This document shows positions 22,935 through 33,317 of a DNA stretch of 64,000 nucleotides, piece by piece. Each line of letters begins with the position of its first letter. Within the stretch, counting starts at the first letter, position 1. The stretch lies in NCBI GenBank assembly GCA_905221605.1, contig CAJNDS010002360.1, forward strand, positions 306,001 to 370,000, given 5' to 3'. Origin of the DNA: Symbiodinium natans. Taxonomy: Eukaryota; Sar; Dinophyceae; Suessiales; Symbiodiniaceae. The translations under genes and the position numbers were made by a program. The notes under the pieces were generated by a model. That model was not told the origin of the DNA. It ran no database searches and saw nothing but the letters and a program-made list of their open reading frames with translations.

Positions 22935-23290
22935 TCAGGCAGCGTGGTGTCCAACCATCAACCCGTTTCTGTCTGAGTTTTCGCGCAGCGGGGGCATGCT
23001 CCACTGGCAACACCATGTCTGCTGGAGGTCACATTTGCACGCGGAGAGCGTGTCCAGGTCAGGAGCGTGTTCAACCAGCAATCTGTTGCTGCCTGAAGTA
23101 TGGAGCGTATCCAAGTAGCTACCCATTTCGGCAGGGAGCATGTCCAACTAGGAACCTGTTTCTGTCGGAGCTAGAGTTTTCAGGCAGGGAGCCTGTCCAG
23201 GCAGGGGTGTGTGTGTCCAACTGACAACCTTTTCCTGCCTGAGGTGAGACTTTCAAACAGGCAGCTTGCAACTAGAAGGTCTGACAGCCA
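22935..23290 (+). repeat. Degenerate minisatellite
   Basis: Loosely repeated 45-65-bp units built on GTCCAACCAGCAACCTGTTTC, TGCCTGAG and CAGGCAGGGAGC. The open frames through it are by-products of the repeat. Confidence 0.6.
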
Positions 23291-23571
23291 TTGCTGTCTA
23301 AGATGTTGTAGAGCCTGCAGAAGCCATACACCCTGCTCACCAAAGCAACTCATCCCGTCATGTTTCACTGGATAGTTTGGGGTTCCGACGTTTCCACTGT
23401 TTTTGCTTCCTGTGGTTGGGGCTAGTTTCCGTACCGTTACTGGTTGTGTTTTCGCAATACCCAACTGGTTTCCATTGCAACCCTTACCCGAAAGATGACA
23501 ATGCTATGCTTATATCTTAGTGTTGAGTTTCCTTGGGGCACCACAGCCTGAAGTTCAATTTCTTCCTGGAG

Positions 23572-23836
23572 GTACCTGGTCTGCGGCGCCTGTGCCCTCG
23601 ACCGGCGCTGCCAGCTCTGCCGGCGTGAAGCTGGCAGTCTGAGCATCGGCGATGAGGACACAGACTCTGAGGGTACGACGACTCCGACAGTGAGCGAGGA
23701 GGAGGGCGCAGAGACACGTCCGACCTCCAGTGAAACATCAAACCCGTTGGTTGAAGACGCATGCGATCCTGATGGCGATGAGGATGGTGCAGCGGCCGTG
23801 TTGAATAACCAGCCGCACGCAGCGACTTTTCGCTGA
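23572..23836 (+). CDS. Terminal exon, zinc-knuckle with acidic tail
   Basis: After a GGAG acceptor the frame reads YLVCGACALDRRCQLC, a C-x2-C-x5-C-x2-C cluster suited to binding one zinc, then an acidic Ser/Thr-rich tail (GDEDTDSEGTTTPT, EEEGAETRPTSSE, DPDGDEDGA) and TGA at 23834. The long opposite-strand ORF over 23437-24036 is a Ser/Arg-rich shadow of this frame. It probably ends a regulatory or RNA/ubiquitin-related protein, but the family cannot be fixed from this exon. Upstream exons not located. Confidence 0.5.
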
Positions 23837-23867
23837 GAGGATGGCGTGAACGAGCGGCTTTGTTGGG

Positions 23868-24420
23868 TACAAAGCCTGCAACTACTCCGGTCCGCCGGGT
23901 GCGGAGGGAGCCTCACCATAGGTCGTGGACATATGCGTATTCGCAGATTGTCTTCGTTCAAGAAGCAATCTGTAGCTACTCCAATCCGCCGGCTTGCGGA
24001 GGGAGTCGACACGGTCATGAGGCCTTCGCTGTGCAACAGCAGATCCTCGTGGATTCGTTGATTGATTAGCTTCGCTCACGAAGCAATCTGTGGCTACTCC
24101 AATCCTCCGGGTGTTGCAACACCCTGCGGAGGGAGTCGACGCTCTGAGAGCGTCCATGTTGAGAGCCTCGCCATATGCCATGGGCATATCGCATGGACTC
24201 GCTGATGATTAGCTTCGTTCACGAGGCAATCTGTAGCTACTCCAATCCGCCGGTTGTTGAAACACTCTGCGGAGGGAGCCGGCGCTGTGTGGGCGAGTGA
24301 GGTTGTCCACGGCGCCGCAGGTGATTCTTCACCTCATGCTCAGCTGGGTTCGCTGTGATTAGACGAAGCAAAGTTATTCTTCCTATCCGTCAGGTGAGGG
24401 AAACGCGACCTTGCGGAGGG
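23868..24420 (+). repeat. Tandem repeat, about 115-145 bp unit
   Basis: Four to five degenerate units sharing GAAGCAATCTGTAGCTACTC and CTGCGGAGGGAGTCGAC, starting near 23868, 23960, 24078, 24224 and 24364. Begins just after the stop of the zinc-knuckle exon. Confidence 0.75.
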
Positions 24421-24512
24421 CCTTCCACCTCCCACCTCCCACCTCCCACCTCCCACCTCCCACCTCTGGTGGGAGGGTGGGAGGGTGGGAGGGTGGGCGG
24501 GTGTGGGTGGGA
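24421..24512. repeat. CCTCCCA / GGGAGGGT inverted tandem
   Basis: Six CCTCCCA units run directly into five GGTGGGA-type units, forming a hairpin with a tiny loop. The G-rich arm could form a quadruplex. Confidence 0.85.
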
Positions 24513-24544
24513 GTGGGAAGAGTACTGTATGGTGTTGTTCTTAG

Positions 24545-25540
24545 GAAGGCCTTTTCGCTTTGAGCAGCTCATTGCGATGGTGGTTAAGGTCGCATACGTA
24601 ACTCTAAGAGTCCAAGATGCCCACTGTTTAGGGTTTAGGGTTTAGGGTTTAGGGTTTGTGTAGGGTCTAGGGTCTAGGCTGGGTTCAGGGATCAACCAGG
24701 GATCAACACATACATGCAGTCTTGGGTGTTCATCAATTTTTCTGGTACTTGGACTCTTGCAGAGGTAGTTCGAGGGCCTGTTACATTATTGCAAAACCTC
24801 ATGTGTACAGTCCGGATCCCGGGGCCCTGGTCCGACATGAGAGGAAGTCCAGTTTTATCCAGTTTTGTTTACGCTGAGAGGAAGGCTGGAGTCAGGATCG
24901 CTTGGCTTGTGAAGCCCTTGGAACTACAATACTGCAATATGCAGCGGCCACGTCGGATTCATGTAGAAACGAGGCTCCCAGCCTTCTTCCCAGCAGTTCC
25001 AGCACCCTTGTATAGTGGCCATCGCGAGTGGCATCGACCAAGGGCGCCGTGCCTCGTTGGGTGCGCTGGGCGTCATTTAGTGGAAGAGGTGGCTTTCGTC
25101 ACAAGCTGCCGTACCCCTAGTGCCGTAAACACTGGTGTCATTGTCCCGCAGTGTATACATGTTGCGGGCACTGACAGTAACTGGCTTTCCTAAGAAAGCC
25201 ACCTCAGTTTCATAAGGGGATTGTTCTAAATTTTGGTTCCCCGTTTCCTTGCCTTTCATCTTAGGACTCCTTATTTCTCGTAAACGGAGCATCCGACCCC
25301 ACTTTCGAACAAGCCCCACACGCGTTGAACGATGAAGACCTCGTCATTGGCGAGGCGCTTGTCTCTTATCCCCCGCTTTTTGGTGGAACGCTTCAGATAG
25401 AGTGCGGTGCTTCGTTGCGCGTGTACAGGGATGCGCTTACTCTGAACGACTGCGGGAACAACGTGGGAGACAGAATCATGCCAGCTGGAAGTCTCTGCTT
25501 TCCTGGGAAGCGCCATCGCATTTGCGTGTTTTCTTCCTAA
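24545..25540 (+). CDS. Multi-exon gene with secreted-like C-terminus
   Basis: Exons read: 24545-24625 (RPFRFEQLIAMVVKV, YVTLRVQDAH, donor GTTTAGGG); 24765-24851 (RACYIIAKPHVYSP, ALVRHERKSS), which joins the first in phase (one base plus two); and a terminal exon 25265-25540 after TTTCATCTTAG. The last reads DSLFLVNGASDPTFEQ, EDLVIGEALVSYPPLF, GTLQIECGASLRVYRD, CGNNVGDRIMPAGSLC and ends RICVFSS before TAA. It looks like a compact beta-rich domain with several Cys. At least one exon between 24851 and 25265 is missing from the model because phases do not match. Family not recognised; start not found. Confidence 0.5.
24626..24660 (+). repeat. TTTAGGG array at intron start
   Basis: Four perfect heptamers beginning at the donor after 24625, then TCTAGGG variants. 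Confidence 0.9.
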
Positions 25541-25544
25541 ACCC

Positions 25545-26085
25545 TGAAACTTAAACACGCAAAAAAGGACCCCAAACCCTAACCCTAAACTCTGAATTCC
25601 GCATAACCACCAAACCGGTAGTTTGAGAAACGCCCCCGCACCCCTCACCAGCTTCTGCATTCTTGTCTAGGGGGTCCTACTTCATCTCCAAGATTGGCTG
25701 TAGTGGACATTTTGATTCAGCTTTCACCTCCACAAAACCCTGCAGGCCAAACCTTCAACCTCCCCAAAGTTAAAAATCCTTAGAACCAACCTCTTTGGGC
25801 AACACATTTGAAGCACCGACTATCCCCATGCAGATGGCGAACCTCAAGATGTGTTGATCGTAAAGATGTTGACCCAAAAATTGATCCGTAAGATGAAGAG
25901 AGCCCCAATCGCAAGTTTTGCCCCAGTTAATTTCAGGCTGATTTGGGACTCAAGGCCCAGACATTGTGCCATGCCATAACAAGGAAATCAACAGAACACA
26001 GGAATCATATCGTATCGACTGCACAGCAGTGACAGAATCAAAAAGGGGACAAACGGTTTAGTCCTTGGGGTTGAGGCTTTAGGTC
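25545..26085. other. Spacer after gene end
   Basis: Short CCCTAAA words near 25570-25590 and otherwise AT-neutral DNA without a convincing frame. Confidence 0.35.
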
Positions 26086-26088
26086 CTA

Positions 26089-26229
26089 CTTGGAGGTTCA
26101 TGGTACTTATCAACCCCATTTTCACAGTACTGAGAATCCGATACTAACCATGTTAGGGCACTTAAGGGGCTTATAAGTGGGTTATAAGTGCAGCTATAAC
26201 TGGGTTATAAGTGCCATGAACAAGTAGAG
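26089..26229. mobile_element. MITE-like element, family 1 copy
   Basis: Begins CTTGGAGGTTCATGGTACTT and ends AAGTGCCATGAACAAGTAG. Interior GGGCACTTAAGGGGCTTATA with repeated TATAAGTG words. About 140 bp. Confidence 0.8.
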
Positions 26230-26598
26230 TCTTAGGGTATAGAGACGCTGTTTCCGGGTGGGCTCAGCCTTTGGCTCCCAGATCAGCATGGATAGCATGG
26301 CTTCGGAACGCACCAGACCCCTGCGCGGGTGTTGTGTTAATATGTGGAGGGCAGTTGGCCAAGATGGTGGAGGAGGCAGTGTAACATGCAACTCTTTACA
26401 TCCGGGAGTTCATCCATTTCCTCACCTTCCAGCCACCCAATTCTACTTCCTTGTCACCTCAAGGCGGAAAGGCGCCCCCGATCATGGAGGTGGTATGAAA
26501 TACCTTTTCAACCACTTAAGTTTGGGTGAGAAGAACGTACTTGCAACCTACTAATCCTAAACTTTAAAGCCAACAAGCCCCCGTAGTCGCGCTTGCAG

Positions 26599-27060
26599 CT
26601 GACCCCGAAGCCTCTTGCGCTGCACTCTACAGCTTGAGCCAGAAGACACTCCAGGATACGCCTCATGCCCACACAATCGTAGTTCTTGCAACAGGCCAGC
26701 TGTTTGCTGGCAGTTGAACTCGATGGCCAGTGTGCATGGCCGTGGCCGCCTTGCGTGAGCTTCGACTGCAAAGTCTGAAGAGAGTCTGCACCTCAGCCGT
26801 GTTTTTGGAGGTGTCTGCATGGACAGTTTTCTGCTCGTGCCGGAAGGTTTATCGGTTGGATGCTACAGAACTTTGTTCGGCACTGCAAAACGCAGCAAAG
26901 CGACGAGTTCACAATCGCGAGGCGCACCCTAAACCCTAAACCCCAAACCCTAAACCCTAAACCCTAACCCTAAACCCTAAACCCTAAACCCTACACCCTA
27001 AACCCTAAACCCTAAACCCACATGCAGGTTGAGAAGTTGTCGGCTTTGTCGGCTTGCTGA
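26599..27060 (+). CDS. 3' part of an alpha-helical protein gene
   Basis: Exons 26599-26694 (SCAALYSLSQKTLQ, AHTIVVLAT), 26731-26921 (VAALRELRLQSLKRV, FLEVSAWTVFCSC, LDATELCSALQNAAKR) and 27028-27060 (VEKLSALSAC then TGA). Phases agree across all junctions. The first intron would be only 36 bases with a GC donor, so it may instead be a frameshift. The second intron is filled with CCCTAAA repeats. The peptide is Leu/Ala/Cys-rich helical hairpins, similar in feel to the large helical-repeat gene downstream, but shorter and ending here. Function unknown. Confidence 0.5.
26927..27018 (-). repeat. CCCTAAA array
   Basis: About thirteen heptamers with CCCCAAA and CCCTACA variants, filling the last intron of the gene at 26599-27060 up to ACATGCAG. 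Confidence 0.95.
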
Positions 27061-27094
27061 GTGGGAGCTTACTGTGCGGCAGGAGTTCGCGATT

Positions 27095-27189
27095 GGGATG
27101 CTCCCCCTTATACAGTCCTTAACAGGGATTCTAATCGGAGGGTGCCAGAATCCCTATTGCGGACTTGTTAGTCTCAGGGGGGACATCCC
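27095..27189. mobile_element. MITE-like element, family 2 copy
   Basis: Ends GGGATGCTCCCCCTTATACA and GTCTCAGGGGGGACATCCC, inverted repeats around a 55-bp middle. Inserted just after the stop of the preceding gene. Relatives at 29208-29313 and 44781-44894, with a truncated one at 29895-29950. Confidence 0.8.
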
Positions 27190-27274
27190 AAGTTCCCGGC
27201 ATTGGGGCCCCCCGAAAGGCGTGAGCCGAAAACACAAGCCCCAAACTCGAAGTTCACACTCCCCAGCTTGTTTC

Positions 27275-27312
27275 AGGGTTTAGGGTTTAGGGTTTAGGGT
27301 TTCGGGTTTAGG
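27275..27312 (+). repeat. TTTAGGG array
   Basis: Five heptamers, the fourth TTTCGGG. Confidence 0.9.
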
Positions 27313-27420
27313 GCACTTCGACTACGGGCCGCCTGAAACCCTAAAGCCTGACCTCCAACAGCAAGGAGACCCTCGTTTAGAACTAACACCCCTTCTCCCC
27401 CCCCCCCATCTAAACCGTAA

Positions 27421-27650
27421 ACCCCAACCCCAAACCCCAAACCCCAAACCCCAAACCCCAAACCCCAAACCCCAAACCCCAAACCCCAAACCCCAAACCC
27501 CAAACCCCAAAACCCAAACCCCAAACCCCAAACACCAAACCCCAAACCCCAAACCCCAAACCCCAAACCCCAAACCCCAAACCCCAAACCCCAAACCCCA
27601 AACCCCGAACCCCAAACCCCAAACCCCAAACCGAAAACCCCAAACCCTCA
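27421..27650 (-). repeat. CCCCAAA (TTTGGGG) array
   Basis: About 32 near-perfect CCCCAAA heptamers, the largest homogeneous variant block in the window. Only scattered single changes (CCCAAAA, CCCCGAA, ACCAAAC). All frames are open because the unit lacks stops, so the Gly/Phe-rich minus-strand ORFs are not genes. Confidence 0.98.
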
Positions 27651-28118
27651 ACCCTAAACCCGACACCCCAAACCCTAATCCCAAGATGCAGGTCTGGGAT
27701 GCTCTGCTGTATCGCGCCGCTGCCTTGCGCGGACAGTTCGGGTCTCCTGCCTCGGTCATGAAGGTTTTGGGGTTTCGGGTTTAGGGCTTCGGGCTTAGGG
27801 TTTAGGGTTTCGGGTTGCGGGTTTTGGGTTTGGGGGCTGAGGGTTTAAGGTTGGAGCTCTGCGACACTGACTTGAGCCCTGAGCCCCAAGCCCTGAACCC
27901 GCACAGTCTCAGACGTTGAGCCCGAAGCCTAAGAATCAGACACCGTACATGCCCCAAGACAAAATCTTCAGAGGATTGTATAGGGTGCCTCATTCCTTTC
28001 ATTCCCTACCCAAGAACCAGCAAGCGAGGCCGAATGATTTGGCACTCACCATCGACGCTTTGGTGCCGCGCTTAAAGATCAGCTCTTACCTGGAATATGG
28101 GGCTGAGTACCTTTGGGG

Positions 28119-28222
28119 CCAATGGGAGTTCACGAAAATAAGGACGAAAAAACGAACACGATCAATTCCCTTAAGCAAAGGATCCCAATAAGGTACGCCT
28201 AATTTCGTAAGCCCCCACATGA
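28119..28222. mobile_element. MITE-like element, family 3 copy
   Basis: ATGGGAGTTCACGAAAATAA at the left and CCTAATTTCGTAAGCCCCCA at the right, with internal AAAGGATCCCAATAAG. Lies immediately upstream of the first scramblase exon found. Confidence 0.65.
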
Positions 28223-28310
28223 GTCTTGAATGGGTCTCTGATCCTCATACCTGCACAGGGATTGTGAAGTCCGTGTTCTGATTCTCGCTTTTGATGGTGT
28301 TTCGTTGCAG

Positions 28311-31300
28311 CGTCTCAGTGGGCGGAGTTGCCCAAGCAGGGAAGGGGATCCCCTTGCCAGTCAGACAGCTCGGTCATGTACCCACCCTATGGCGGTGGTG
28401 GCCCACCCTATGGCGGTGGTGGTCCGCCCTATGGTGGCCCGCCCTATGGTGGTGGCGGCTATGGCGGGCCTCCGCCAGGATATGGGATGCCTGCAGTGGC
28501 ACCTGGGATGCAATCCATGGAGCACCTGAACTACGTGCCTTGGCTGTTTCGAACAAGAAGTTTGCGCAGTCTTTCTAGCTTGGCCATTCTTTTTTGTGAG
28601 CTTGGTGTTGTGAATTCGACTGGGAGCTCTTCGCCACATTGCATCTTTTGGTGCACAGGAGGTAGATTCCACCCATGCAGGCAGCCTGCACTGAGTTAAG
28701 CTGCAAGCATGGTAAATCCACAGTCGCTGCAAGCGACCTTTACGCTGCAGATTTCTAGAACATGCCGACCCGCTTTTGGCGAGGTGAGCTCGGTGTCAAT
28801 CAAAGAACAGGTGCGCGTCGTGGAAGCTTTGACTGCGGCGCTTGGTCAAGAGATGCTAAGCCGCTGTTGCGTCAGCTTTCCTCTGCTTAGGGGATTAGGC
28901 AAAGCGGCTGAAGCATTATCACACACGAACATTTTCAATGGTTCTGTACGTGATCCCAGGATTGAGATGGCGAATAAGTGACCTGGCAGCAAGAGCGTGG
29001 CGAACAACTTGACCTCACATCCCAAACTTCAAGTCCCAGAAGAACATTCTGCTTGTCCCCTTCAGCAGCTTCGGGATAGGTGATGATAGGTGTTTGTTGT
29101 GAACTTGTGTGTGACCAAGGTATCAGATCTTGGACTCGAAGACGGAGCCTCGCCCACAGCTGTCCTTAAGAGCTCTCAAGCCCAGAAGCCCCCACGTCCC
29201 TAAGCCTGGGATGGTTCCCCTTCTACTATATAGCCATCCTCAATAGGGATTGCAGTACCCGCGATTAAAATTCCTGTTAATGAAGGACTGTTAGTATAAG
29301 GGGGCAACCTCCCAGCCTCTACCTTACAAAAGAAACTGGCACTCCTAGGGTCAAGAAATCTTCTTTGCGGTGGAGCAGACGGACTGCCTCACCATGCAGA
29401 TCAAGCAATGCTGCCCCGACTGCACGGCCTGGAATGTTGACCTTTTGCAGCTTGCTGCAGCAGGAAGAGGCATAGTTTGCTTTGCTTTGTAGTATTGGCT
29501 TGCCTTGTCCGCCTGTTTTGTGTTGTGTTGTGTGTGTGTGCGCGCCTGATCTTACATGAGGTATCAGGGGACTCCGACCTTCAAGCTGAACCGGCCTTGG
29601 ACGCTCACGTGTGCCTCACTGGAGAAAGCCGCGAACATTCAACAACACTCAAAACCTAAACCCCTAAGCTCAACCCCCGGTTTCAGACTTCCGCCAGTCG
29701 TGTGTGCTTCAGGGTTTAGGCTTTCGGAAGTGTAGGGAGGGCTATGGCCTTGATGCTGAATGCAGTGCCACGCGCACCCGCTGAAGGCTGCTGCTTCAAC
29801 CGGCCTGTCTTGTCCGTTGCCGACATGCAGGGCACCCGTGCTGCACTGGAACCCGAAGCCCTAAGCCCCAAGCCCCAAGCCCCAAGCCCCAAGGGTACTA
29901 TATAATCTCTATTTATGGACTGTGAGTATAGGGGGGAACATCGCAACCCTAGGGGTCCTACGTGGAGAATCCAAACTTCCTGGGTGCCCGGACCCTCTTG
30001 GAGGTTCATGGTACTTATAACCCTAATTATAACTGCACTTGTAAGCCCACTACGTCCCCTAGGTAGGTTATATGTAGACGCAAAACTGTGGTCGAAAACC
30101 AAAAACCCTAAACCCTAAACCCTAAACCTTAAACCCTTAAGAACCCATGAGCCTCCAAGCTGTCAGAGGCATCCCGATTGGCGAAGTCGTGGATCCGTGC
30201 ACGTGCTGCAACCTGGTCTTCCACGCCAAGGTCAGGTCTCCCAGGGTTTAGGGTTTAGGGTTTAGGGTTCAGGGTTCAGGGATTAGGGTTCAAGGTTTAG
30301 GGTGTTTTTTTTTGGGGACCCGAACTCTCATCGAGGTCGCTTGGACAATACAAGCCTGGCATGATCTGAGCCCGAAGCCTGTGAGGACCACCAGGGCAAC
30401 GACCTTGTGACGATCGACGGCGGCTGCTGTCAGCTGGGGCTCTTCTGCCCTTGCCCATGCGGCCCTTGCTCACGGGTGCACTTCGACATACAGCGCCTGG
30501 CCGGCACAAGTAGCAAGGACCAACCTCAAAAGGCTCTAGACGCACGAAGGCGTATAAGGTTGCAGCATCCTGGGATTGTGTTGCATGAGGCCCCCAATCT
30601 TGGGCCCAGAAGGTCCCAGAGCCTTCAAACCCGGTCTGCACATGTCTTCCTTGATACCCTCAACCCCAAACCCTGTACCCTGTACCCTAAACCCTAAACC
30701 CTAAACCCTAAACCCTAAACCCTAAACCCTAACCCTAAACCCTAAACCCTAAACCCTAAACCCTAGACCCTAAACCCTAAACCCTAAGGGTTTAGGGTTC
30801 ATGGGCCTCACAGCCCCCGCCGAAGGGATCCCAGCGGCCGGCGTATCGGAGAGATCGTCAAGAAACTCTCCTTTTGCAAGTGGATGATACAAGACGACGT
30901 TGACAACTACCACATCGAGTTCGGAGAGGCCGCTCGGGATTCTGAAACCTTAGGGTTTTGGCTTAGGGGTTTAGGGTTTAGGGTTTAGGGTTTAGGGTTT
31001 AGGGTGAATACAGTGGAGGGGTGAGCTCCTAAGCCCTAAGCACTAATTCCAAATCCTAAAGCCCTCATTGGGCGTCAGGGGTTTTGGGTTTAGGGTTCAC
31101 ACTGTGGTAGGTTTGGGATTTCGGGTTTGGGGTTCAGGGTTTCTGGTTAACGCGGGCTTTCGCACCTGTGAACTGCTGCACTGTGGGATACCAGCCATTT
31201 GCAGTAGCATCCCCTCTTCAAGAGGGCCCCCAAAAAAGAGGGACCCGAAGCCCTAGTTCCCCAACACCCTAACACCCCAAAACCCAAAACCCAAAACCCT

Positions 31301-32139
31301 CCACCCTAAACCCTAAACCCTAAACCCATAAGCCACTGATGTTCGGAAACCTGTGGGTTGAGGTTGGCCATCCGGCTGCCAAGCTCGTGGTGATGGCCGT
31401 GGCAATATTCATGGCTGCTTTGCAAGCCCAGGGGTTTAGGGTTTAGGGTTTCGGGCTTAGGGTTTACCTGCTAGGCACTTCGCTGGGTTGCCTCCGACAA
31501 GAAACCGAAGTAAAGCTACTATGAAGCTGCCATAGCAAGGAAGCCATACTCTCTGGGTTAAGGGTTCTGGGTTTGGGGTGTCATGGTACCTTGTTGAACT
31601 TGCTCAAAACCCTAAACCCTAAACCCCAAACCCTAAACTCGAACCAATAAAGCTGCAAAGCAACTCAATTTTGGGTGGGTGTAGGGTGTTTAGGACCGTT
31701 CAGCCTTCAGTGCCTGGGAAGTCTGGGTCAGTTCATTCCAAACCCTAAAACCCCCTAAACCCCAAACCCCGAAACCCTAAACTCCTAAACTCTTCGACCA
31801 AGAGCCTGTAACCCCCAAACCCAAAGACCCTAAGCTCCGTGCAGTTTTTTCACGCGTCAAAAGCCTGTGGCCAACGTAACTTAGGGGGTTTGGGGGCTTA
31901 GAATTTCGGGGTCTAGGGTTTAGAGTAGGGCACCAACACATGGGCATTTCCCAAACTCGGGGTACCCCTTATATACCCCAAATAGAGTCAAGTCCCTTAA
32001 AGGGACCCCCCAAAAAGGGTACCCCAATTTTCGGACACTAAACACATGAGCATGCCCCCGGTGCGAGGATTTCAAGTACTTCAGCACCAGCTCGCGGGAC
32101 GACGATGGCGGCATTCTGGGCATCGGCGACTCCGAATGA
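28311..32139 (+). CDS. Phospholipid scramblase family gene, nine exons
   Basis: Scramblases move phospholipids between the leaflets of membranes, usually anchored by one C-terminal helix. Exons: 28311-28534, 28784 to about 28850, 29356-29474, 29568-29608, 30152-30230, 30386-30492, 30835-30943 (or 30954), 31333-31425 and 32068-32139 (TGA). The first is Pro/Tyr/Gly-rich (MYPPYGGGGPPYGG), as in the family's N-terminal PPxY-rich region, then MEHLNY. The next exons give IKEQVRVVEALTAAL, EIFFAVEQTDC with a Cys cluster (CCPDC), FKLNRPWTL, GIPIGEVVDPCTCC, DLVTIDGGCCQLG with FCPCPCGPC, GRRIGEIVKKL with YHIEF, then KLVVMAVAIFMAAL (membrane helix), and a polar tail ending GIGDSE. The order matches the human family domain by domain. 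Phases agree at every junction except exon 2/3, whose donor I could not fix; three donors are GC or GA. Introns hold telomere arrays and MITEs. First ATG in exon 1 is at 28376, but an upstream exon is possible. Confidence 0.8.
29208..29313. mobile_element. MITE-like element, family 2 copy
   Basis: GGGATGGTTCCCCTTCTACT at the left and TTAGTATAAGGGGGCAACCT at the right, within the scramblase intron before exon 29356. Confidence 0.75.
29895..30075. mobile_element. Truncated family 2 next to family 1 element
   Basis: 29895-29950 carries one family 2 end (GTATAGGGGGGAACATC). 29998-30075 carries a family 1 end (GGAGGTTCATGGTACTTATA) and interior. Both lie in a scramblase intron. Confidence 0.6.
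30098..30136 (-). repeat. CCCTAAA array before exon
   Basis: Five heptamers, just upstream of scramblase exon 30152-30230. Confidence 0.9.
30243..30303 (+). repeat. TTTAGGG array after exon
   Basis: About eight heptamers with TTCAGGG and GATTAGGG variants, near the start of the intron following exon 30152-30230. Confidence 0.9.
30660..30788 (-). repeat. CCCTAAA array before exon
   Basis: About seventeen heptamers ending in CCCTAAGGGTTTAGGG, a point where orientation flips, 45 bases before scramblase exon 30835. Confidence 0.95.
30965..31006 (+). repeat. TTTAGGG array after exon
   Basis: Six heptamers following exon 30835-30943/30954. Confidence 0.95.
31258..31465. repeat. CCCTAAA, exon, TTTAGGG unit
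   Basis: CCCTAAA-type heptamers at 31258-31327, scramblase exon at 31333-31425, then TTTAGGG heptamers from 31433. A compact example of the window's repeat-exon-repeat pattern. Confidence 0.9.
31935..32047. mobile_element. MITE-like element, family 4 copy
   Basis: Contains GGGACCCCCCAAAAAGGGTACCCC and ends in TTTCGGACACTAAACACATG; the right end lies 20 bases before the last scramblase exon and may supply part of its 3' splice region. Confidence 0.7.
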
Positions 32140-32754
32140 GCTCCATGCACGCGCCGCGGACCTGCTCAGAGAGGTGTAAAATCCACCTCGGGGCAGGGCG
32201 GTCTTATCGTGCCTTACAGAAAACCTCTGGTATGTGTGACTTGAGGCTAGAACAAGCCCAGTCACCTCAAGAAGAATGCCGAATGATTGAACCTTTCAAG
32301 TTGGCATTGCCGGGCAAAAGCGACCCGTGTTAGGGACCTTAAAAACTCTTTGGGGGTTATTTAGGGGGCTACTTAGGTATATAGGGACTCGTTCAGGGTT
32401 ATAAAGGGGTCGTGTAGGGGAACAAGATGAAGGGTCCCTTCTCGGGGTCCTCCTTTGCCCCCCCCCCCCCCGGAATCAAAGCTGTCCCTTTCCATCTCGA
32501 AGCCGCGCTGCCAAGGCCCGAATCCGATACAAAGACCACGCTGTGTTGGACTACATGCTGCAGGAGGCATGACGCTAACATAGGGGTCGGAATACATACT
32601 AATAGTATTCCCTTAGGGTCCCTTGATATTCATACTACAATAACCCCCAAAACCCTATTCTAGTCTGATCAGTTGCATGCTCGTGGTGTGTCCCACACGT
32701 GCACGAAGTAAGCCCCCCAACCCCGAGATGTGATGGTAGGACCCAAGGAGCCCA

Positions 32755-32905
32755 ATACCCCTTGACTAAGGGATAGACCTCAAACCATCATAAGGATCCC
32801 TTTATGATTTAGGTTCTATTCCTTTTTTAAGGGGAATTTACCTTAATCATCATAAGGATCCCTTCATAACAAATAAGGTCAATTCCTTGTTTAAGGGGGC
32901 ATCAA
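32755..32905. mobile_element. MITE-like element, family 5
   Basis: Two related halves, each with CATCATAAGGATCCCTT and a TTCCTTnTTTAAGG word, bounded by CCCCTTGACTAAGG and TTGTTTAAGGGGGCATCAAG. Related pieces at 33318-33402 and 43800-44000. Confidence 0.55.
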
Positions 32906-32930
32906 GGGCTCTCGCGGGGGAGATGGGCAG

Positions 32931-32987
32931 GTGCGAAGCAAGGCCCGCCGCTTTGCCGTGCGGGACGTTGCCCTGCTGCTGCAACTC
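32931..32987 (+). CDS. Candidate exon, helical-repeat gene
   Basis: GGGCAG acceptor, then VRSKARRFAVRDVALLLQL (phase 0) and a GTCATA donor. Basic then leucine-rich, consistent with the start of the helical-repeat series that follows. Confidence 0.4.
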
Positions 32988-33317
32988 GTCATAACTCGTC
33001 GTCATGTAGCTTTGGATGATTCCTACTAATTGATGAAGAACCTCACCCCCCCAAAAAAAGATACAAAATGTTCTTCCCTATGAGGGGAATAGGAGGATTA
33101 GTCTCTTGCATTTCTGGGGGGGGATCTTCAGAAAACTGTAGATTCTGGTGTGCAGGGCTCCACTAGTCACTAGCCCCTGAAGGCATTAAATGACCCGAAG
33201 GAGGCGTCTTGAGGGCATCAATCGCTTAGAGCTCCGCTTTGTTCGTATTCGGGGCGGAGGGCACAGGACAATGCGTCTGTGGAGTTGACAGTTTAGGGTT
33301 CGCGCTATAAGTACCCG

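Noticed and set aside
23437-24036. 199-codon minus-strand ORF, Ser/Arg-rich
   Set aside because: Complement of the acidic + strand exon 23572-23836; the + frame has the Cys cluster and natural composition.
24714-25193. 159-codon + strand ORF
   Set aside because: The expected number of ORFs this long by chance in 64 kb is above zero, and the alternative frame in 24765-24851 joins neighbours in phase.
27294-27759. Gly/Phe-rich minus-strand ORFs (GVWGLGF repeats)
   Set aside because: Translation of the TTTGGGG array in different frames; no other content.
27949-28130. Possible upstream exon (NDLALTIDALVPRLKISS)
   Set aside because: Helical and plausible, but it overlaps a decayed inverted-repeat arm and a family 3 element, and I could not connect it in phase to either neighbouring gene.
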